DNA of 11,032 bases from an uncultured Planctomycetaceae bacterium (GTDB taxonomy: Bacteria > Planctomycetota > Planctomycetia > Pirellulales > Thermoguttaceae). The notes beneath the pieces were generated by a model. The model did not search any database, had not been told where the DNA came from, and saw only the letters and a program-made list of their open reading frames with translations. Below are positions 6,608 to 11,032 of this stretch, one piece after another. The stretch is taken from contig CAMZHY010000074.1 in the NCBI GenBank assembly GCA_947307005.1, forward strand, positions 1 through 11,032. Direction: 5' to 3'. A program made the translations under genes and the position numbers. Numbering within the stretch: position 1 is the stretch's first letter; each line of letters begins with the position of its first letter.

Positions 6608-6690
6608 TCTTCCCGACGTCCTTGCGCCAAATCGCCGCCGAACTCTCGACGCCTCGACGCAAGACGCGGAGTTCAGCCCCTACCGTCGTG

Positions 6691-6719
6691 AGTATAGGAA
6701 GAAAGAAAGAGTCGCGCAA
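6691..6719 (-). promoter_or_regulatory. Candidate promoter of flhA
   Basis: TTGCGC (6714-6719) and TATACT (6691-6696) on the minus strand, with a 17-base, nearly all-pyrimidine spacer. It lies just after the protease stop and predicts a leader of about 77 bases. I see no sigma-28-type flagellar promoter here. Confidence 0.45.
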
Positions 6720-6730
6720 GCGCGATTCCG

Positions 6731-8446
6731 TTATTTTCCACCTTCTTCGCGCCGCGTTTCGTCAGTTCGCAATAAAATCGCCGACGCGCACAGCAATATA
6801 AGAATAACGCTAAAAAGCGCGTACGCTTGGACTTGGGAAATCGAAAGAACGTCGTCGCGATCTCGAACGGGAATAACCGTCGCGCCGGTAATCGCGTCGG
6901 CGGCGGACGACGTTTCGACCGATTGCGCCGCGTAAGAACGAGCGGCGGTCGTTTTCTGGAATTCCGCGCCCTTTTCCGACGCGTTGACGTCGTCCATCGG
7001 CGCCGCGCCCGGCGATTTTGGGCGTCGCGCGTCCTCGGCAAAGAGTCGCGCTTTCTCGTTGAGCGCGTCGAAAGAATCTTTCTTGATAAGTTCGGGACAA
7101 TCCATATTGAGGAGCGTCTGGAACCCAAGATAACCGGGCGAATAGATTGGCGGCGACGGCGGAAGACCGCCGGGATTGCGGCTCCAATATTCTTCGGCGA
7201 CGGCGCGAACGTGTTGGATTTTTAACGACCCAAGTTTTCTGAGGGATTCGGGCGTGTCGACGCCGTTGCCGGAGACGTAAAGCGGCTCGGACGCCAAAGG
7301 ATAGAAACGAGCTTCGATTCCAGAGACGTCAAAGCCCTTGAAAAAGTCGCGACATTCTCCCGTAAGGTCGTCCTCCGTTAGCTGACGAACGATTGCAAAC
7401 GCGTCTTCTTCCGCGTAGTTCGAGAGCTTTTCGTTCGCCTTGACGCAAACGTTTGGAGCTTGACCGACGGTGAGAACGAGATCAGGATTCTCTTGGGACG
7501 TTTCGGCGTCAAGGCATTTTTGCGCGTGCAATTTCGCCGCCTCTTGAATCGCCTCCATCACAAAGAGCAACATTCGAGCGCCGTTCGTTCCCATCGAATT
7601 CTTCTTGTCGGACCCCCAGAGGCATCCGGCAAGTTCGCCGTATTCGTTGAAGATGGGGCCGCCGGAATCGCCTGAACGCACGCCGACGTCGATCATTTCC
7701 GTCTCATAAAGCGTTCCGTCGTCTTCAAGAATCGCGCAACTTCCCTTCACGGCGAGATCAGGCACGTCGAGAGACACGTAAGTGCGAAGGCGTCCCTCGT
7801 GAAGTTCAAAGTCGTCGAGACCTTCCGTCGGACCGTAGCCGCCCGCCCAGAGTCGATCATGAAAGTAAGGAACGGTCAGAGAAATGGGAATGGGGCGAAT
7901 CTTCTCCGGCTTCGGGACGATAAGCGCGGCGAGGTCCCACGTCTCGTCGCGTAAAATAACGCGACCTGGGTATTTTTTACTCGGAAAACAAACCTCGATC
8001 GATTTGTCCGATTCGCTCACGACGTGCCAGTTCGTCAGGACGATTCCCCAAGGTCCGTACTGCGCAACGTATTCGCCGGTGCCGTAATAAAGAGGAATCG
8101 TCGCGTAGGAATCGTCGACCATCTGAGATTCGGCGCGACCTACGATTTTGGCGACGGCGGGATAACGGGTCTGGACGCCGTCCGCGTCGACCTTGAGCTG
8201 CTTGCGCATGAACTCGCGCTGTTTGTCGTCGGAAGGAGCCTGTCGCAATTCCTCCGAGGTTACGGGAACGTAAGACTGCGTCTGCGCGACAATCGCGCCG
8301 ACTCGGGTCAAAAGGAACGCGCAACACAGAGCCGCAACCGTCCCAACGCGACGCGCGCGCGCTCCAATACGCGCCTCAAAGAGGCGGCTAACAAAACAAG
8401 ACCGACAATTTAGATAAGCGATGATGTTCAAGTTCCGTCTTCTCAA
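6731..8446 (-). CDS. Secreted, C-terminally membrane-anchored trypsin-like serine protease
   Basis: The 571-residue protein has a chymotrypsin/trypsin-type catalytic triad in order: His141 in VLTNWHVVSE, Asp171 in TWDLAALIV and Ser261 in RSGDSGGPIF. A basic N-terminus and hydrophobic core (about residues 34-54, ending AIVAQ) look like a signal peptide. A single hydrophobic segment near the C-terminus (about 541-559) with a charged tail suggests a type I anchor, leaving the protease outside the cytoplasm. Residues about 300-535 carry no domain I recognise; 480-535 is low complexity. No PDZ repeat is visible, unlike DegP/HtrA. The reading frame is closed by TGA directly before the TTG at 8446 and has no ATG or GTG before Met80, so translation must start on TTG at 8446 or at 8431 (residue 6). 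The substrate is unknown. Confidence 0.85.
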   Translation of the reverse strand: MRRRNLNIIAYLNCRSCFVSRLFEARIGARARRVGTVAALCCAFLLTRVGAIVAQTQSYVPVTSEELRQAPSDDKQREFMRKQLKVDADGVQTRYPAVAKIVGRAESQMVDDSYATIPLYYGTGEYVAQYGPWGIVLTNWHVVSESDKSIEVCFPSKKYPGRVILRDETWDLAALIVPKPEKIRPIPISLTVPYFHDRLWAGGYGPTEGLDDFELHEGRLRTYVSLDVPDLAVKGSCAILEDDGTLYETEMIDVGVRSGDSGGPIFNEYGELAGCLWGSDKKNSMGTNGARMLLFVMEAIQEAAKLHAQKCLDAETSQENPDLVLTVGQAPNVCVKANEKLSNYAEEDAFAIVRQLTEDDLTGECRDFFKGFDVSGIEARFYPLASEPLYVSGNGVDTPESLRKLGSLKIQHVRAVAEEYWSRNPGGLPPSPPIYSPGYLGFQTLLNMDCPELIKKDSFDALNEKARLFAEDARRPKSPGAAPMDDVNASEKGAEFQKTTAARSYAAQSVETSSAADAITGATVIPVRDRDDVLSISQVQAYALFSVILILLCASAILLRTDETRREEGGK

Positions 8447-8456
8447 TCAATAAATG

Positions 8457-8487
8457 ATTATAAACGCGCGACGTCAAGCGTCGTCAA
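8457..8487 (-). promoter_or_regulatory. Candidate promoter of the protease gene
   Basis: TTGACG (8482-8487) and a perfect TATAAT (8457-8462) on the minus strand, with a 19-base spacer, somewhat long. A second TTGACG lies inside the spacer. The start would fall near 8450, leaving almost no leader before the TTG at 8446, or about 19 bases before the TTG at 8431. Confidence 0.45.
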
Positions 8488-8501
8488 ATCTCCTTTACCC
8501 C

Positions 8502-8531
8502 GTCGCGATCTCCCAAAGGACGAATCGCGAC
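8502..8531. promoter_or_regulatory. Perfect 8-bp inverted repeat upstream of the protease promoter
   Basis: GTCGCGAT (8502-8509) and ATCGCGAC (8524-8531) are perfect inverted arms with a 14-base gap, centres 22 bases apart (about two helical turns), 14 bases upstream of the -35. The layout suits a dimeric activator, but the arms are made of the GTCGCGA words common across this window. Confidence 0.4.
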
Positions 8532-8745
8532 CGTCTCATTCTACACCCAACTTAAGGTTCGGCCCCATGAAAACGAAAAAACAAATCAAAAGATTCGCCG
8601 CGGAAACGAAAACATCTCGTTTTTCTTCACCCTTTTATTTTTCCATTAATCTTTAACTAAACCGCAAAACACAGATATTCGTCGCAACAGAAACTTACCA
8701 AATGAGAAACGCCGCGGAAAGGAGTCGGATCAAACGCCAGAAAGT

Positions 8746-9270
8746 TCAAGAGGAGCACCGAAAGAAAGTTCGAAAACGTTTTTTAAGCGCGCTCCAAAGG
8801 TCGCGAAAATAGAGCGCGATCCCGAAAATAAGGTCGTATGTTTCGATTTCGAGAGGAAGATACCAGAAAGGATTAGACGGGAGAACGAAGGGAAACGGCG
8901 ACGTCTTCGGCGGAGCGACGTCAAACGTCCATACTTCCCCGCCGACCGTCAATCCCGCCGCGATTACTGCGCCGCCAATGAAACTAATCAGGCTTCTTCG
9001 CCCCAGCGCGAGACGGATGTTCAAGATAAAGAGAGCGACGCCTAGCGCGACGAAAAGATAACCAAGCGCGGGCAATATATTGACGCCTATTTTTATCGAG
9101 AGAATCGACCCGACCGTTAGGGTGGGTAACGCCAAAACGACGCAACTGATAAGGGGAAGAAATTCTAACGCCAAAAAAATCAGAACAATAGCGAACGCCT
9201 TACTCAGAAACTGACCGCGTTCTTCGGCGCCGTCCTCTTTCGACGTCTCCGTTTCTTGATGCAAACTCAT
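8746..9270 (-). CDS. Small integral membrane protein of unknown function
   Basis: The 174-residue protein has a charged, acidic N-terminus (residues 1-20), three clear hydrophobic segments (about 24-48, 65-86 and 93-111), a Pro-rich stretch (119-134) and a possible further amphipathic or membrane segment (about 143-156) before a basic C-terminus (KKRFRTFFR). I do not recognise a family. The ATG at 9270 has AAGG 7 bases upstream. It follows the dehydratase gene but is separated from it by a strong terminator, so it is probably transcribed on its own or by read-through; I could not identify a promoter. Confidence 0.65.
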   Translation of the reverse strand: MSLHQETETSKEDGAEERGQFLSKAFAIVLIFLALEFLPLISCVVLALPTLTVGSILSIKIGVNILPALGYLFVALGVALFILNIRLALGRRSLISFIGGAVIAAGLTVGGEVWTFDVAPPKTSPFPFVLPSNPFWYLPLEIETYDLIFGIALYFRDLWSALKKRFRTFFRCSS

Positions 9271-9310
9271 CCCATCGCCTTAGCTCGTAAAAGAATTGTC
9301 AGGGAACGAT

Positions 9311-9350
9311 AAAACAAACGCCTTCCGCGACTTTATCGCAAAAGGCGTTT
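9311..9350 (-). terminator. Rho-independent terminator of the dehydratase gene
   Basis: On the minus strand the 15-base arm 9350-9336 pairs with 9330-9316 (two G-U pairs) around the loop TAAAG, followed by GTTTT (9315-9311). It lies 30 bases after the dehydratase stop. Confidence 0.85.
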
Positions 9351-9379
9351 GGAGACGTATTTGTCGGCGTCCGACCTCG

Positions 9380-11032
9380 TTATTTTGCCCGGCTAATATT
9401 GGACGCGGGCTTGTACGTGGGCACCATTTCCGCGATGATATCGCGAATCTCAGGCTTGTTCAAATAGGCGGCGTTCATCAGTTTGTCGAGTTTTGCGAGG
9501 AACAGATCGACGTCGATCGGAATCGGGCGTCCGATGTGGATGAGCTCGTTCTCCGTCTTCATGAGCCCTTCTTCCGCCATTAGCTTCTCTTCGTAAAGCT
9601 TTTCGCCCGGACGAAGCCCCGTATACTCGATTTTGATATCGACGTCGGGCCTGAACCCCGACTGTTTGATGAGGCTTCTCGCGAGCGTGTCGACCTTCAT
9701 GGGACTGCCCATGTCGAGGACGAAGATTTCGCCGCCTTTCGCGTAAGTTCCGGCGAGCATGACGAGCGACACGGCCTCTGGAATCGTCATGAAGTACCGA
9801 ATGATGTCAGGGTGCGTCACCGTGACGGGACCGCCCTTTTGAATCTGTCTTTTGAAGACCGGAATCACGGAGCCGTTGCTCCCAAGGACGTTGCCAAAGC
9901 GAACGGCGACGAACTCGGTCGTCGTTGTTCTTAGCGCGTCGGGCGGGAAATTCTCCGGCGAATCCTTTGCCGCAAAGTGGGTGAAAAGCTGAGGGATTTC
10001 CGCCGCTTTCCCCGCTTTAATCCGGGCGTCGAAACTCTGAATGATCATCTCGCAGAGGCGTTTGCTCGCGCCCATGACGTTCGTCGGATTGACCGCCTTG
10101 TCGGTCGAGATGAGCACGAATCGTTTGCAACCGTGAATCATCGCGGCGTACGCGGTCTTATAGGTGCCGATCGCGTTGTTTTTAATCGCCTCGCAGGGGC
10201 TGACTTCCATAAGGGGCACGTGCTTGTGCGCCGCCGCGTGATAGACGACCTCCGGTCGATACTTGCGGAAAATTTCAAAGAGCCGACGACTGTCGCGCAC
10301 CGACCCGATTAGCACGTGAAGATCTAAGTTGGGATACTTCTCGCGAAGCTCAAGTTCAATGTCGTAGGCGTTGTTCTCGTAAACGTCGAAAATAATCAAG
10401 GCCTTGGGATCATGCTGCGCGATCTGACGGCATAATTCGCTTCCGATCGATCCGCCGCCGCCCGTCACGAGGATCGTTTTCCCGTTGATGAAGTTGAAAA
10501 CTCCCGTCATGTCGGCTTTAATCGGTTCGCGCCCCAAGAGGTCTTCGACCGAAACGTCTTTCATCACGCCGACGGAAACCTGACCAAGCGCGACTTGGAA
10601 GAGTCCCGGGAGCTGCTTGATCTTGCAGTCCGTCTCGTTGCAGATCGTTAAAATTTCACGCTTGTCGTCCGCGGTAAGTCGGGGAATCGCGATAAATATC
10701 TTGTTGACGTTATACTTCTTGACGCTGGCGAGAATATCTTCGCGACCGCCGACGACGGGAATCCCGTCGATATAGCGATCCCACTTGTTCGGATTGTCGT
10801 CGATGAAGCAGACGACTTCGTCGCTCGTTTCGCGCGTCAGTTCCCGCAAGAGCGTCTGACCCGCGGCCCCCGCGCCTATCAACATCACCTTGTCGCCCGT
10901 CTTGTCTTCTCGACGTTTATAGCGCGCCGCCAGCAAGAAGAAACGATAGGAAAACCTCGCGCCCAACATGAAGAAGAGTTGCAACAACATTCCCCAGAGG
11001 AAGTACGTTAGGGGCATCCTCCAGAAGAGCGC
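9380..11032 (-). CDS. Membrane-bound nucleotide-sugar 4,6-dehydratase (CapD/PglF/FlaA1 family), 5' end outside window
   Basis: The reading frame is open to the window edge, with five codons (ALFWR) before the first ATG at 11017, so the N-terminal membrane segments are missing. This family converts UDP-GlcNAc-type sugars to 4-keto-6-deoxy sugars for capsule, O-antigen or glycoprotein glycans. Counting from the Met at 11017: the end of a membrane domain (1-30), a first Rossmann domain with GAGAAG (48-53), and the catalytic SDR domain with TGGGGSIG (185-192), STDKAVNPTNVMGASK (304-319) and RFGNVLGS (373-380). As in PglF, Met315 replaces the usual SDR Tyr, with Asp306, Lys307 and Lys319 kept. GLRPGEKLYEEK follows. 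About 30 extra residues (335-366) lie before the RFGNVLGS strand. Neighbouring polysaccharide genes are probably upstream, outside the window. Confidence 0.92.
   Translation of the reverse strand, partial: ALFWRMPLTYFLWGMLLQLFFMLGARFSYRFFLLAARYKRREDKTGDKVMLIGAGAAGQTLLRELTRETSDEVVCFIDDNPNKWDRYIDGIPVVGGREDILASVKKYNVNKIFIAIPRLTADDKREILTICNETDCKIKQLPGLFQVALGQVSVGVMKDVSVEDLLGREPIKADMTGVFNFINGKTILVTGGGGSIGSELCRQIAQHDPKALIIFDVYENNAYDIELELREKYPNLDLHVLIGSVRDSRRLFEIFRKYRPEVVYHAAAHKHVPLMEVSPCEAIKNNAIGTYKTAYAAMIHGCKRFVLISTDKAVNPTNVMGASKRLCEMIIQSFDARIKAGKAAEIPQLFTHFAAKDSPENFPPDALRTTTTEFVAVRFGNVLGSNGSVIPVFKRQIQKGGPVTVTHPDIIRYFMTIPEAVSLVMLAGTYAKGGEIFVLDMGSPMKVDTLARSLIKQSGFRPDVDIKIEYTGLRPGEKLYEEKLMAEEGLMKTENELIHIGRPIPIDVDLFLAKLDKLMNAAYLNKPEIRDIIAEMVPTYKPASNISRAK

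Larger units (their letters stand above)
8447..8745. other. Non-coding gap between protease and membrane-protein genes
   Basis: About 300 bases. The protease promoter and the inverted repeat occupy 8457-8531. The rest (8570-8700) is AT-richer than the window, with T-rich runs near 8619-8645. Two short plus-strand reading frames (8567-8656, 29 codons; 8702-8812, 36 codons) have no convincing support. No clear terminator for the membrane-protein gene is seen. Confidence 0.6.

Noticed and set aside
6720..6733. TCGCG-CTTG-CGCGA palindrome after the protease stop, considered as a terminator
   Set aside because: The stem is only 5 bp and the following tail is mixed C/T; it overlaps the -35 of the candidate flhA promoter.
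8604..8622. AAACGA/TCGTTT inverted repeat followed by T-rich sequence, considered as a plus-strand terminator
   Set aside because: Six-base AT-rich stem, and no supported plus-strand gene would end there.
8567..8656. A 29-codon plus-strand frame, Lys-rich, in the intergenic gap
   Set aside because: Only a weak AAGG about 10 bases upstream and no promoter seen; a frame this short is expected by chance in AT-rich DNA.
8702..8812. A 36-codon plus-strand frame, Lys/Arg-rich
   Set aside because: Mostly antisense to the 3' end of the membrane-protein gene; composition looks like a shadow frame.

Overview
The window reads as a chromosomal segment of a member of the Planctomycetota. Evidence for this is a PduT-like tandem-domain microcompartment shell protein, a small membrane protein of a type I associate with planctomycetes (LLPGAGHFYQ motif, DUF6677-like), an Rpn-type nuclease/transposase, and a GC-rich composition full of GTCGCG/CGTCG words. 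The phylum assignment is an inference from gene content; a gut-associated Thermoguttaceae-like lineage is a guess. Every gene I can support, nine complete or near-complete CDSs, two CDSs cut by the window ends and one tRNA, lies on the minus strand, so transcription runs from high to low coordinates.

Region by region, in order of transcription: 11032-9380 holds the 3' part of a large membrane-bound nucleotide-sugar 4,6-dehydratase (CapD/PglF/FlaA1 type), closed by a strong hairpin terminator. Next, 9270-8746 is a small membrane protein of unknown function. A ~300-base AT-richer gap (8745-8447) carries a likely promoter and an 8-bp inverted repeat. Then come a secreted, C-terminally anchored trypsin-like serine protease (8446-6731) that has to start on TTG, and a lone flhA gene (6607-4508) with its own promoter and a terminator-like hairpin that includes its stop codon. 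A 120-residue zinc-ribbon protein (4373-4011) has a near-consensus promoter. A tRNA-Pro(UGG) gene (3868-3794) sits between a TATAAT box and a textbook terminator.

A likely three-gene operon follows (3635-1387): DUF6677-like membrane protein, YbgC-type thioesterase and an extended SDR epimerase/dehydratase, with 11- and 30-base gaps. Last come a PduT-like BMC-T shell protein (1266-550), with a good sigma-70-type promoter overlapped by an inverted repeat, and the 5' part of an Rpn-family nuclease gene (415-1).

The genes do not form one obvious pathway: this looks like a mosaic of short transcription units. The two most notable items are the orphan shell protein, in which serine replaces the cysteine that binds the iron-sulfur cluster in PduT and which carries a long charged tail, and the membrane-anchored protease of unknown target. 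I found no CRISPR array, complete insertion sequence or rRNA, and no system I could firmly call previously undescribed.
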